Assembly (NCBI GenBank): GCA_947174945.1
Contig: CAMWKZ010000016.1
Span: forward strand, 1 to 48,605
Direction: 5' to 3'
Length of the DNA: 48,605 nt
Source of the DNA: an uncultured Prevotellaceae bacterium
Lineage (GTDB): Bacteria; Bacteroidota; Bacteroidia; Bacteroidales; Bacteroidaceae
Positions within the stretch are counted from its first letter, which is position 1; each line of letters starts with the position of its first letter. Under the pieces are notes generated by a model, which was not told the DNA's origin, searched no databases, and worked only from the letters and a program-made list of their open reading frames with translations. The position numbers were made by a program, and so were the translations under genes. Of this stretch, positions 7,962 through 16,255 are shown piece after piece.

Positions 7962-8897
7962 ATGGAACACGTAAAATGTCTGATTATCGGCAGCGGCCCT
8001 GCTGGTTATACAGCAGCCATCTATGCCAGCCGCTCTAACCTGCATCCGGTAGAATATTGCGGACTGCAGCCTGGCGGACAGCTGACACAAACCACGGAAG
8101 TGGAAAACTTCCCCGGCTATCCGCAGGGTGTGGATGGCAACCAGATGATGATGGACCTCAGGGAACAAGCCGAGCGATTTGGCGCTGACATCCGCGACGG
8201 CTCTATCACAAAGGTTGACTTTTCGCAGCGCCCCTACAAGCTATGGGCCGAGGACGGTGCAGAGTTAGAAGCCGATACCGTCATCATTGCCACAGGAGCC
8301 TCAGCCAAATATCTGGGACTGGACGACGAGCGCAAATACAACGGGCAAGGAGTTTCGGCCTGTGCTACCTGCGACGGTTTCTTCTACCGCAAGAAGACGG
8401 TGGCCGTAGTCGGCGGTGGTGATACCGCTTGCGAAGATGCCCTTTACCTCAGTGCACTGGCAAAAAAGGTCTATCTCATTGTGCGCAAGTCTTTCCTTCG
8501 TGCCTCTAAAGTCATGCAAGACCGAGTTATGAAGGCTGAAAACATCGAGATTCTCTTTGAGCACAACACGGTTGGCCTGTTCGGCGAAAACGGTGTTGAG
8601 GGCGCACATCTGGTAAAACGCCAAGGCGAACCCGATGAAGAACTGGTTGACATTGCCATTGACGGCTTCTTCTTGGCCATTGGCCATAAGCCCAATACCG
8701 ACATCTTCAAAGAGTGGCTGGAAACCGATGAGGTGGGCTACCTAAAGAAGATTGACGGGACACCACGCACCAAACTGGCAGGTATCTTTGTAGCAGGCGA
8801 CTGTGCAGACCCCGTTTACCGACAGGCCATCACTGCCGCTGGCACTGGCTGTCAGGCCGCCATCGAAGCCGAGCGCTTCCTGTCTGAGCAAAGATAA
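7962..8897 (+). CDS. trxB: Thioredoxin-disulfide reductase
   Basis: A 311-residue FAD enzyme that passes electrons from NADPH to thioredoxin. Visible are the N-terminal FAD fold (IIGSGPAGYTAAIYAS), the redox pair CATC at residues 134-137, the NADPH-binding GGGDTACEDA (151-160) and the C-terminal FAD motif GIFVAGDCADPVYRQ. Length and order are normal for the family. It is translationally close to the peroxidase gene (gap of two bases), so the two form a peroxide-defence pair. Confidence 0.96.
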   Translation: MEHVKCLIIGSGPAGYTAAIYASRSNLHPVEYCGLQPGGQLTQTTEVENFPGYPQGVDGNQMMMDLREQAERFGADIRDGSITKVDFSQRPYKLWAEDGAELEADTVIIATGASAKYLGLDDERKYNGQGVSACATCDGFFYRKKTVAVVGGGDTACEDALYLSALAKKVYLIVRKSFLRASKVMQDRVMKAENIEILFEHNTVGLFGENGVEGAHLVKRQGEPDEELVDIAIDGFFLAIGHKPNTDIFKEWLETDEVGYLKKIDGTPRTKLAGIFVAGDCADPVYRQAITAAGTGCQAAIEAERFLSEQR

Positions 8898-8940
8898 CAT
8901 TGACTATCTTCCCAAGAGTCCTTTTAATGGACTCACATAC

Positions 8941-8970
8941 AAAAAGCCCCGCTTCACAGCGAGGCTTTTT
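8941..8970. terminator. Bidirectional-looking terminator after trxB
   Basis: AAAAAGCC (8941-8948) pairs with GGCTTTTT (8963-8970), with an inner CGCT/AGCG stem and a TCAC loop. A smaller hairpin, GAGTCC/GGACTC (8916-8934), precedes it. Confidence 0.85.
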
Positions 8971-9282
8971 CACATAAACTAAATTAATCAACCATAAACC
9001 TTAACCATTAAAAATATACTTGTTATCCGATAGGGATATACCCTATACTACTATCTTTTTTAGCGGAAATTCTCTCATTTCCTTTTCTATTTGCAAATGT
9101 ACAACAAATACCCCCCCCGCGGGTTCACATTCCATTATTTGTAGTTCAATTATCGTTATTCTAACCATAAACGCACTATAAATAACGTTTTTCAAACCAA
9201 AACCAACCCTTTTAAGACTTTTTGGCTATCATTTTTACCCATTATTGGAAGAAAAACCGTAATTTCGCAACCGACAACAGAT
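8971..9282. other. Gene-free AT-rich leader with a C8 tract
   Basis: No coding frame. Visible elements are the inverted repeat ATAGGG-N5-CCCTAT (9030-9046), the palindrome ATTTGCAAAT (9089-9098), a run of eight C (9111-9118) and a weak -7-like TAATTTCG (9260-9267) 15 bases before the regulator's ATG. Control of the regulator downstream is likely, but no site can be assigned. Confidence 0.4.
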
Positions 9283-10947
9283 ATGGACATAAATAAGACA
9301 CATCTCTTTATATTAGGCATAGGCGTTCTTTTATTAGCCATTTTCTTCCTGTTAAGATGGCTACACTACCGTACTATGCACATTCGCCGTCAACTGCAGG
9401 TGAGTAATACCTTTACCAATATCACCCATGAATTGCTGACACCGCTGACTATTATCAGTGCTTCTGTTGAGAATTTGCGTATGAGTAATCCTGCTGCATT
9501 ACATGAATACGACCTGATAGACCAGAATATCAAGCGTAGCGTCCGCTTGCTCCACCAAATACAGGAAGCAAGCAAATCGCAGGTTGGCGACCAGAGATTA
9601 CAGGTCGGCAATGCTGATGTTATGCAATATATCAAGGAAACCGCCTATAGCATCGAACCACTCATGAACATCAAGCAGGTGGGATTTACCATACGTTGCA
9701 AACCTGAGAGCATGATGGGCTGGATTGACACTGACAAGATTGACAAGATAATCTTTAACCTGCTATCCAATATCGCCCAATACACAGGAGAAGGAAGCCA
9801 AGTAATTCTGGACGTTGCCACCAGCAGGCAGTACGACCGCATTATCATTCGTATCAGCGACGACGGCAACGGCATTCCCCAAGATAGGCTTAGAATGGAG
9901 CCTGGCCTGGCCATCACCCACGATTTGGTGCTACTACACCGAGGGACTATTCACAGCGAAAGCATTGAAGGGCAAGGCACTACGTTCCTAATAGAACTGC
10001 CCATTAATAAAGAATCCTTCTCCGATTCCCAAATTGACAAGAGCAAGCAAATAGACATTCCGCATGAGGTTGCTACCGACAATATACTGGCTGAGTCACA
10101 GTCACAAACCGACATCGGAACTGAAACAACAGACGAGAATGCCCATCGTATTCTCATAGTAGATGACAGCAAGGAACTGCTGATGCTGATGAAACAGTTG
10201 ATGCAAGGTAAATATCACGTACTAACAGCAACCAACGGGCGCGAAGCCCTTGAGGTCATCCACACTCAGCCTTTGGACTTGATTGTATCAGACGTTATGA
10301 TGCCCGAAGTCAACGGCTACGAACTGGCGGAATCCATTAAGCAAGACCCCTCTTATGCTCATCTGCCCATCATTCTGCTAACAACCAAAGCACAAGGCGA
10401 CGACTACATAGAAGCCTTGACTGCCGGAGCTGACGACGTGATGGCCAAGCCTTTCAAGTTGCGCGACCTGCAACTGCGCATTGACAATATCATTGCCAAC
10501 CGCCAGCACATCTATAGCAATGCACGCCCAGAGAGTGATAATATGGAGACAGAGGGCAATACTCTACCCAATGCCGACGAGGAGTATTTACAGCGAGCCG
10601 TCAAGTGCGTCAATGAGCATATTAACGATGCCGACTATGACCGCGAAGCCTTTGCAACCGACATGAGTAGCAGTGTCAGCACCTTATATAATAAGATACG
10701 CGCCCTTACGGGAAAGAACGTCACCAGCTTTGTACGCGACATCCGTATTAAGACTGCTTGCCAATTAGCCAAAAAGAATCCAGACCTGCGTGTCAGCGAC
10801 ATAGCCTATAGCGTAGGATTCCGTGACCCCAAGTACTTTGCCACCTCTTTTAAGCGCGTTATGGGTGTGCAGCCTAAAGAATATTTCGACCATCTGAGGC
10901 AGCAGGATGCGACACCCATAGCCCCACAAACGTCAACAGACCATTGA
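9283..10947 (+). CDS. Sensorless hybrid histidine kinase with receiver and AraC-type DNA-binding domain
   Basis: A 554-residue protein with the domain order of Bacteroidetes hybrid two-component systems but without the large periplasmic sensor: one membrane helix (residues about 7-26), HisKA with His49 in FTNITHELLTPL, HATPase with the N box (NLLSN, 159-163) and DDGNG (193-197), receiver with Asp337 in IVSDVMMPEVNG and Lys389, then an AraC helix-turn-helix (about 435-540). The ATP lid is strongly shortened: only a few residues separate DDGNGIP from the degenerate second glycine motif PGLAITHDL, so kinase activity may be weak or lost. No carbohydrate-uptake genes adjoin it. Its 3' end overlaps the convergent symporter gene by 74 bases. 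Confidence 0.88.
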   Translation: MDINKTHLFILGIGVLLLAIFFLLRWLHYRTMHIRRQLQVSNTFTNITHELLTPLTIISASVENLRMSNPAALHEYDLIDQNIKRSVRLLHQIQEASKSQVGDQRLQVGNADVMQYIKETAYSIEPLMNIKQVGFTIRCKPESMMGWIDTDKIDKIIFNLLSNIAQYTGEGSQVILDVATSRQYDRIIIRISDDGNGIPQDRLRMEPGLAITHDLVLLHRGTIHSESIEGQGTTFLIELPINKESFSDSQIDKSKQIDIPHEVATDNILAESQSQTDIGTETTDENAHRILIVDDSKELLMLMKQLMQGKYHVLTATNGREALEVIHTQPLDLIVSDVMMPEVNGYELAESIKQDPSYAHLPIILLTTKAQGDDYIEALTAGADDVMAKPFKLRDLQLRIDNIIANRQHIYSNARPESDNMETEGNTLPNADEEYLQRAVKCVNEHINDADYDREAFATDMSSSVSTLYNKIRALTGKNVTSFVRDIRIKTACQLAKKNPDLRVSDIAYSVGFRDPKYFATSFKRVMGVQPKEYFDHLRQQDATPIAPQTSTDH

Positions 10948-12325
10948 GCATTAGCAGTTCATAGCCAAAACGATAGCCCGTCAGTTGCCCCACCCCATAA
11001 TCAAGCAGATAGCACAACAACGGTGAAGCCACTGCGATGTAAGGCACGCAGCGGTCGTTCACGGCTCTGCGCGTCAGCAGTCCAAAGGCAAACAGACCTA
11101 ACAGCGGGCCATAAGTATAGGAGGCAATGATATAGATGGCATCCAGCAGACTGGTTGAGTTGACGGCCTTAAACAACAAGATGACAAGAACGAAAAGAAC
11201 ACACATCATACAATGGGTGCGCTTGCGCAGCCTTTCATCGGTAGCGTTTTCTTTAATATCCACACAATAGATGGTCGTCAGCGAAGTCAGTGCAGAGTCT
11301 GCACTGGAGAATGAAGCAGCTACGATGCCCAACGTAAAGACAACAGAAACAAGCGAGTTAAGGGTTGGGAACTGAGAGCTAAGAACAATATACTGAGGCA
11401 GTAATTCATCGCCAACAGCAGGTATGGGCAAGTTTTGCTGGTGATACCACATCGTCAGCAGTACGCCCAACGAGAGAAACAACAGATTAGCCGGTAGGAA
11501 AGCTACACCATAGGTACACATATCCTTCTGCGCATCCCTCAACGTCTTACACGTCAGGTTCTTCTGCATCATATCCTGATTGACACCTGTCATTACCAGC
11601 ACGACGAACACACCACTTAAAAACTGTTTCCAAAAGTATTGCTTCGACATCCAGTCATCCATGACAAACACTCGCGACAACTCGCTATCGGCCACCGCAA
11701 CTACGGCCTGTTCCATCGTCATTCCCATGTCGGTCGTCACCTTATATATAATAAGGAGAAGAGCAGCAAAAAGACAAACCGTCTGCAACGAGTCGGTCCA
11801 CACCAGCGTCTTGACCCCTCCCCGACGAGTGTATAACCATATCAGGCCTACCATGCCCACTACCGTCGCAGCAAAAGGCACACCCATCGGTTCGAATACA
11901 AAGCGTTGTAGAATCATGCACACTACATAGAAAGCCACCGCAGCCCCCGTCATCTTCGACAACAGGAAGAATGAGGCTCCCGTCTTGTATGACCTATGTC
12001 CCAGTCGCTGGCCCAAATAGCCATAGACGGATGTCAGATTTAGCCGATAATAAAGTGGCAGCAACACGAAAGCCACAACAACATAGCCCAGAATAAAACC
12101 CATGCACATCTGCAAATAGGTCATCTGAGTACGCACAACCATGCCCGGCACCGATACAAACGTCACACCTGAAATAGAAGCACCCACCATGCCGAAAGCC
12201 ACCATATACCACGGTGAGCGACGGTCGGCCCGATAAAATGTCGCATTGGTCGCCTTGCGTCCTGCCCATCGGCTAATGGCAAACAACAAAGCAAAATACA
12301 CTATGACAACTGCAATTATCACCAT
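10874..12325 (-). CDS. Sodium:solute symporter (SSS family)
   Basis: A 483-residue inner-membrane transporter with about 13 hydrophobic segments. The family signature is visible near the N-terminus (FYRADRRSPWYMVAFGMVGASISG and VSVPGM), and sodium-site-like Ser/Ala residues lie in VAASFSSADSALTSL. The frame is open from 12364, but a TACTTTTG promoter box (12342-12335) lies inside that extension, so the ATG at 12325 is chosen; the transcript would then have almost no leader. Substrate cannot be told from sequence. It converges on the regulator gene with a 74-base overlap and is divergent from the TrpB-like gene. Confidence 0.9.
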   Translation of the reverse strand: MVIIAVVIVYFALLFAISRWAGRKATNATFYRADRRSPWYMVAFGMVGASISGVTFVSVPGMVVRTQMTYLQMCMGFILGYVVVAFVLLPLYYRLNLTSVYGYLGQRLGHRSYKTGASFFLLSKMTGAAVAFYVVCMILQRFVFEPMGVPFAATVVGMVGLIWLYTRRGGVKTLVWTDSLQTVCLFAALLLIIYKVTTDMGMTMEQAVVAVADSELSRVFVMDDWMSKQYFWKQFLSGVFVVLVMTGVNQDMMQKNLTCKTLRDAQKDMCTYGVAFLPANLLFLSLGVLLTMWYHQQNLPIPAVGDELLPQYIVLSSQFPTLNSLVSVVFTLGIVAASFSSADSALTSLTTIYCVDIKENATDERLRKRTHCMMCVLFVLVILLFKAVNSTSLLDAIYIIASYTYGPLLGLFAFGLLTRRAVNDRCVPYIAVASPLLCYLLDYGVGQLTGYRFGYELLMLNGLLTFVGLWVSHPAASDGRNIL

Positions 12326-12334
12326 AACTGGGCA

Positions 12335-12365
12335 CAAAAGTACGAAATAATTGTCAATTACCAAT
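12335..12365 (-). promoter_or_regulatory. Promoter of the symporter gene
   Basis: On the minus strand ATTG (12365-12362), 19 bases, TACTTTTG (12342-12335). The expected transcript start falls only a few bases before the ATG at 12325. The -33 element uses the palindrome CAATTG (12362-12367), which the opposite promoter also uses. Confidence 0.6.
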
Positions 12366-12393
12366 TGTAGTTATCAATTATTTATTACCTTTG
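12364..12393 (+). promoter_or_regulatory. Promoter of the TrpB-like gene
   Basis: ATTG (12364-12367), 18 bases, TACCTTTG (12386-12393), 34 bases before the ATG. It shares the CAATTG palindrome with the divergent symporter promoter. Confidence 0.6.
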
Positions 12394-12427
12394 CAGACAG
12401 TAATTCCTAACCAACAACAAAAGAACA

Positions 12428-13789
12428 ATGGCAAAACAAAAGAAATTCATCCTGCAAGAACAGGACATCCCCACACAGTGGTATAACATTCAGGCTGATA
12501 TGGCCAATAAGCCCATGCCACCTATCCATCCAGCAACTAAACAGCCCCTCACCGTTGACGACTTGGCTCACATCTTCCCCCGCGAGTGTTGCATACAGGA
12601 GTTGGACACAGAACATCGCTGGATAGACATTCCCGAAGAAGTGCTTGATAAATATAAGTTCTACCGTTCTACGCCATTGGTACGTGCCTACGCGTTGGAA
12701 GAAGCCCTTGGAACACCCGCTCATATCTATTTCAAGAACGAGTCGACTAACCCGCTGGGTTCCCATAAAATCAACTCCGCCCTGCCTCAGTGCTACTATG
12801 CCAAGCAGGAAGGCACTACCAACGTGACCACAGAAACGGGTGCTGGTCAGTGGGGCATGGCCTTGAGCTATGCAGCCAAGCTGTTCGGACTTGACGCAGC
12901 CGTCTATCAGGTGAAGATTACCATGCAGCAGAAGCCCTATCGCTCCTGTGTGATGCGCACCTTCGGAGCTGCCGTAACGGGTTCACCCTCTATGTCAACC
13001 CGTGCAGGTAAGGACATCATCACTAAAGACCCTACCCATCCCGGTTCCTTGGGTACAGCTATCTCCGAAGCTGTCGAACTGGCTACTACCACGCCTAACT
13101 GTAAGTACACATTAGGCTCTGTACTGAGCCACGTCACCCTTCATCAGACCATCATCGGACTGGAAGCTGAAAAGCAGATGCAGATGGCTGGCGAATATCC
13201 CGACATGGTGATTGCGTGCTTCGGAGGCGGTTCCAACTTTGGCGGACTAGCCTTCCCCTTCATGCGCCACAATATCCTTGACGGCAAGACGACTGAATTT
13301 ATTGCCGCAGAACCTGAGAGTTGTCCGAAACTGACCCGCGGCCAGTTCCGCTATGACTTTGGCGACGAAGCCGGCTATACCCCTCTGCTCCCCATGTTCA
13401 CACTGGGCCACAATTTCAAGCCCTCTAACATCCATGCAGGCGGACTGCGCTATCACGGTGCTGGCACTATCGTCAGCCAGCTTATCAAGGACAAGATGAT
13501 GCACGGTGTTGACATTCCGCAGTTGGAATCATTCGATGCAGGTATGCTCTTCGCCCGTACCGAGGGCATCATCCCAGCTCCCGAAAGCTGTCACGCCATT
13601 GCAGCCACCATCCGCGAGGCCAACAAGTGCAAAGAGACGGGCGAGCAAAAAGTCATCCTGTTCAACCTTTCTGGTCACGGTCTGATTGATATGCCCAGTT
13701 ACGAGCAATATATCAACGGTGATTTACAGAACTACACCGTCACCGACGAGATGATTGCCCAGAATCTGGCAGAACTCGACAAATTATAA
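12428..13789 (+). CDS. trpB: Tryptophan synthase beta-like PLP enzyme (TrpB2 type)
   Basis: A 453-residue PLP enzyme that joins indole to serine. Visible are the PLP lysine Lys114 in NPLGSHKINSA, the ETGAGQWG segment (136-143) and the phosphate-binding GGGSN (266-270). The N-terminal extension and length (about 450 rather than 400 residues) are those of the TrpB2 group, which is often found outside the trp operon and without TrpA; that is the case here. It may scavenge free indole. It stands alone between a divergent symporter and a terminator. Whether the symporter brings in a related aromatic compound is unknown. Confidence 0.93.
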   Translation: MAKQKKFILQEQDIPTQWYNIQADMANKPMPPIHPATKQPLTVDDLAHIFPRECCIQELDTEHRWIDIPEEVLDKYKFYRSTPLVRAYALEEALGTPAHIYFKNESTNPLGSHKINSALPQCYYAKQEGTTNVTTETGAGQWGMALSYAAKLFGLDAAVYQVKITMQQKPYRSCVMRTFGAAVTGSPSMSTRAGKDIITKDPTHPGSLGTAISEAVELATTTPNCKYTLGSVLSHVTLHQTIIGLEAEKQMQMAGEYPDMVIACFGGGSNFGGLAFPFMRHNILDGKTTEFIAAEPESCPKLTRGQFRYDFGDEAGYTPLLPMFTLGHNFKPSNIHAGGLRYHGAGTIVSQLIKDKMMHGVDIPQLESFDAGMLFARTEGIIPAPESCHAIAATIREANKCKETGEQKVILFNLSGHGLIDMPSYEQYINGDLQNYTVTDEMIAQNLAELDKL

Positions 13790-13798
13790 ATAAAAAAA

Positions 13799-13831
13799 GG
13801 CTGCGCATCACAGACGGTGCGCAGTCTTTTT
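13799..13831 (+). terminator. Intrinsic terminator after the TrpB-like gene
   Basis: GGCTGCGCA (13799-13807) pairs with TGCGCAGTC (13818-13826) with one G-T pair, followed by five T. Confidence 0.88.
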
Positions 13832-13851
13832 GCTATTCCTCCTTTCACTTA

Positions 13852-14277
13852 TTAGTTAATATCAATCTGGCGAGATACTTTTACTTTCTCCTCGACCAGC
13901 TTTGGCAGAGCTACCGTCAATACGCCGTTCTCGACCTTGGCAGAAATCTGCTCCTTGTTTACGTCGTCAGGCAGAATTAGTGTCCGTTCGTACTTAGAGT
14001 AGCTGAACTCACGGCGCAGATAGCGCGTGTCCTTGTCTTCCTCCTTGTGTTCTTGCTTCTGCTCCATCTTGATGATGAGGTTGCCCTCGTCATTGATATG
14101 TACATTGAAGTCTTCCTTCTTCATGCCCGGGGCAGCCACCTCTACGGTGTATGCCTTGTCGTTCTCCTTGACGTTGATAGCAGGAGCCGTAGCATTGACC
14201 TTCGGCATAAAGTCTGCATCAAACAAATCGTTAAACACTGCAGGAATCCAACTGTTCGTTCTCATCATTGGCATCAT
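13852..14277 (-). CDS. Small heat shock protein, Hsp20/alpha-crystallin family
   Basis: A 141-residue chaperone that holds unfolding proteins. The alpha-crystallin domain runs from about residue 34 to 135 (YTVEVAAPGMKKEDFNVHI ... ENGVLTVALPK). The C-terminal IXI motif is present as RQIDIN. The ATG at 14277 is chosen because AGGAGGTAACG lies eight bases upstream, an unusually strong ribosome-binding site for this phylum, where such sites are weak. No TAnnTTTG box is seen in the 100 bases upstream. The inverted repeat CTTGCC-N2-GGCAAG (14339-14352) is the only regulatory-looking element. Confidence 0.95.
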   Translation of the reverse strand: MMPMMRTNSWIPAVFNDLFDADFMPKVNATAPAINVKENDKAYTVEVAAPGMKKEDFNVHINDEGNLIIKMEQKQEHKEEDKDTRYLRREFSYSKYERTLILPDDVNKEQISAKVENGVLTVALPKLVEEKVKVSRQIDIN

Positions 14278-14338
14278 AATCGTTACCTCCTCATTTCATT
14301 TTAATTATACATTACTTATATTGTCTCTTGACAGCCTT

Positions 14339-14352
14339 CTTGCCGAGGCAAG
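14339..14352. promoter_or_regulatory. Inverted repeat upstream of Hsp20
   Basis: CTTGCC-GA-GGCAAG, perfect 6-bp arms, 62 bases upstream of the Hsp20 start. It is not a CIRCE element. An operator role is a guess. Confidence 0.3.
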
Positions 14353-14473
14353 CGACCTAAAGTTGGTCAGCGGCTCTCACCCTATAAGATGCAAGTTGGA
14401 TGCCAGTGCGGATGATACGCCATTTTGGCATTATTATACGACAGAATGGCAGCAAGCATAGGATATAGCAGTG

Positions 14474-15682
14474 CTACTTCTCGAAATGCTGATAGTCTTT
14501 CACGGTGCGCCATGAGCCTCCCCAACGGAACCCGTGTTGAATGAAAAGGCGATAACACAGGTCATATTGAGTGAGCTTATACTTAAACGACTTGTTGCGG
14601 TCAACATAGGGGTGACCCGTAGCGGGTTGGATAAGCAGGGTGCCATCCTTGCGACGACGGACACAAGGATTGTAGAGCGGGTTCACATCGACAGCCAAGC
14701 CACGGGCGTGTTTCGATAACTTCTGACTACCCTCCACTCGGCGGTAACAATAACATGAAGTATTATTTGCCTGCATAGAACGCTCATCGTCATTGTCGTA
14801 TTCAGAAATAGGACGGATGCGCTCGATGGGGTACCGCTGCCGATATAGTTCGGCAAAGATAGCGCGAAGGTCTTCCGTAATGGCGCGATTGCAGACAAGC
14901 ATACCCTGTTGCGTCCGCCCATTGAAGTCGATGTGCTGCACATGGAGGGTGTCAAGCTGGAACTGAACAGAAGTCTGCGCCTGTGCCCGGGAGGGCCATA
15001 AGGCCATAAGCAAGAACCAGATGACGGGCACCAACAGTGAGGGCAGCAGATTTAGTGTCTTGCAGTCTTTCAAATTGAGCAGTCCCAGTCCCGAACCTGT
15101 AATCATGAGCCCGCCCACTATCAGCAGTTCGGCCATCAGCGCATCGCTGACCGCCGTGGCCGACAGCTGGGCTACGACGTAGAACATACCTTGCCACAAG
15201 AACAGCACAGGGGCAGCCAGCACCATGCCGAACCCATAGGTGGAGGCGAAGATGGTGCTTGACACGAAATCGAGCGTGGCATTGGTGAAGAGAAAGGTAT
15301 GGTCGCCCTTCAGTGCCGATATGACGGGGCCAAGCATTGAGAGCGGGCCGATGCAGTAGAGCAAGATGGCTGTCGAAAGGCCATCGCCCAACTTGGCATC
15401 GCCATTACCTTTAGAACGGCGGTTGACCAGTCGCTTGAAGTGCCCGTCAATGTCTAATCGCGTACCGACCACACCGCCAACAGCCAGCGCCACGATGAAC
15501 AGCACGGGATATTGCGACTTGGGCAGACTGGTGATAGTGGCATTCAGCCCGATGGCCAGCGATGCCAGCCCCAAGCCCGTGTAGAGTATTTCCTTGTATT
15601 GCTCCTTGACCCCTCGGTTGAGCAGTGTTCCGATGAGCGTGCCAACAATGATGGTACACGTGTTGACTATGGTTCCTACCAT
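14474..15682 (-). CDS. DUF554 membrane protein fused to an M15 peptidase
   Basis: A 402-residue two-part protein. Residues 1-228 are a complete DUF554 (YdfK-like) membrane protein with about six helices, starting MVGTIVNTCTIIVGTLIG. The last helix (about 211-229) runs into RAQAQ (232-236), which looks like a signal-peptidase site. Residues 237-402 are an M15 D-Ala-D-Ala carboxypeptidase-like domain with the zinc ligands His325 and Asp332 (SKHARGLAVDVNP) and His399 (DYQHFEK). Both halves are normally separate proteins. The second half would lie in the periplasm, acting on peptidoglycan stem peptides, either tethered or released by cleavage. The frame is continuous, with no sign of a frameshift. 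Confidence 0.88.
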   Translation of the reverse strand: MVGTIVNTCTIIVGTLIGTLLNRGVKEQYKEILYTGLGLASLAIGLNATITSLPKSQYPVLFIVALAVGGVVGTRLDIDGHFKRLVNRRSKGNGDAKLGDGLSTAILLYCIGPLSMLGPVISALKGDHTFLFTNATLDFVSSTIFASTYGFGMVLAAPVLFLWQGMFYVVAQLSATAVSDALMAELLIVGGLMITGSGLGLLNLKDCKTLNLLPSLLVPVIWFLLMALWPSRAQAQTSVQFQLDTLHVQHIDFNGRTQQGMLVCNRAITEDLRAIFAELYRQRYPIERIRPISEYDNDDERSMQANNTSCYCYRRVEGSQKLSKHARGLAVDVNPLYNPCVRRRKDGTLLIQPATGHPYVDRNKSFKYKLTQYDLCYRLFIQHGFRWGGSWRTVKDYQHFEK

Positions 15683-15755
15683 TCCTTGTTCCTTACCTTG
15701 AGTTTATTGAACCTATCCATCCTAATTCACGCGATTTATGAATTATTCTCCGTGC

Positions 15756-15763
15756 AAAGATAA
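15756..15763 (-). promoter_or_regulatory. -7 box of the DUF554-M15 gene
   Basis: TATCTTTG on the minus strand (15763 to 15756). Its -33 position falls on the -7 box of the divergent HIT-protein promoter. Confidence 0.65.
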
Positions 15764-15784
15764 GGATAATTCGGGAAAAATGCG

Positions 15785-15792
15785 TATCTTTG
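15785..15792 (+). promoter_or_regulatory. -7 box of the HIT-protein operon
   Basis: TATCTTTG, 33 bases before the ATG at 15826. Together with the opposite box it forms CAAAGATA-N21-TATCTTTG, so the two promoters cannot easily be occupied at once. Confidence 0.7.
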
Positions 15793-15825
15793 CGACATAA
15801 TTAACTCTAAAACGATTAAAAGACT

Positions 15826-16251
15826 ATGCAAAGTGACCCTAAACAGTGCCTATACTGCACTAACAATCAGACCCTGCAGGAGCTGATGATTGAGTTTGCA
15901 CAACTCCGTGTCTCACGCGCCTTCCTCTTCAAAGAGCAGACCTACCGTGGCCGTTGCCTCGTGGCATACAAAGACCATGTGAACGACCTGAACGAACTCA
16001 GCGATGAAGACCGCAATGCCTTTATGGCCGATGTGGCACAGGTGACCCGAGCCATGCAAAAGGCTTTCAATCCTGAGAAGATAAACTACGGTGCCTACAG
16101 CGACAAGCTGTCGCACCTGCACTTCCACTTAGCCCCTAAGTATGTTGACGGCCCCGACTACGGTGGCACGTTCCAGATGAACCCGGGCAAGGTGTACCTG
16201 TCCGACGCAGAGAACCAAGAGCTGATTGACAAGATTAAAGCAAACCTGTAA
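15826..16251 (+). CDS. HIT-family nucleotide hydrolase/transferase
   Basis: A 141-residue cytoplasmic protein. The histidine triad reads HLHFHL (residues 97-102), the catalytic motif of enzymes that cut nucleotide phosphoramidates or dinucleotides. A CLYC pair (8-11) near the N-terminus may bind zinc, as in some HIT proteins. First gene of a three-gene operon; the next ATG follows the stop after four bases. The exact substrate is unknown. Confidence 0.92.
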   Translation: MQSDPKQCLYCTNNQTLQELMIEFAQLRVSRAFLFKEQTYRGRCLVAYKDHVNDLNELSDEDRNAFMADVAQVTRAMQKAFNPEKINYGAYSDKLSHLHFHLAPKYVDGPDYGGTFQMNPGKVYLSDAENQELIDKIKANL

Positions 16252-16255
16252 CGCC

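Noticed and set aside
8889..8896. Antisense TATCTTTG box at the end of trxB
   Set aside because: It falls in the last codons of trxB, with no minus-strand gene behind it; likely chance.
14278..14400. CIRCE/HrcA operator before Hsp20
   Set aside because: The sequence TTAGCACTC-N9-GAGTGCTAA is not present; only an unrelated short inverted repeat is.
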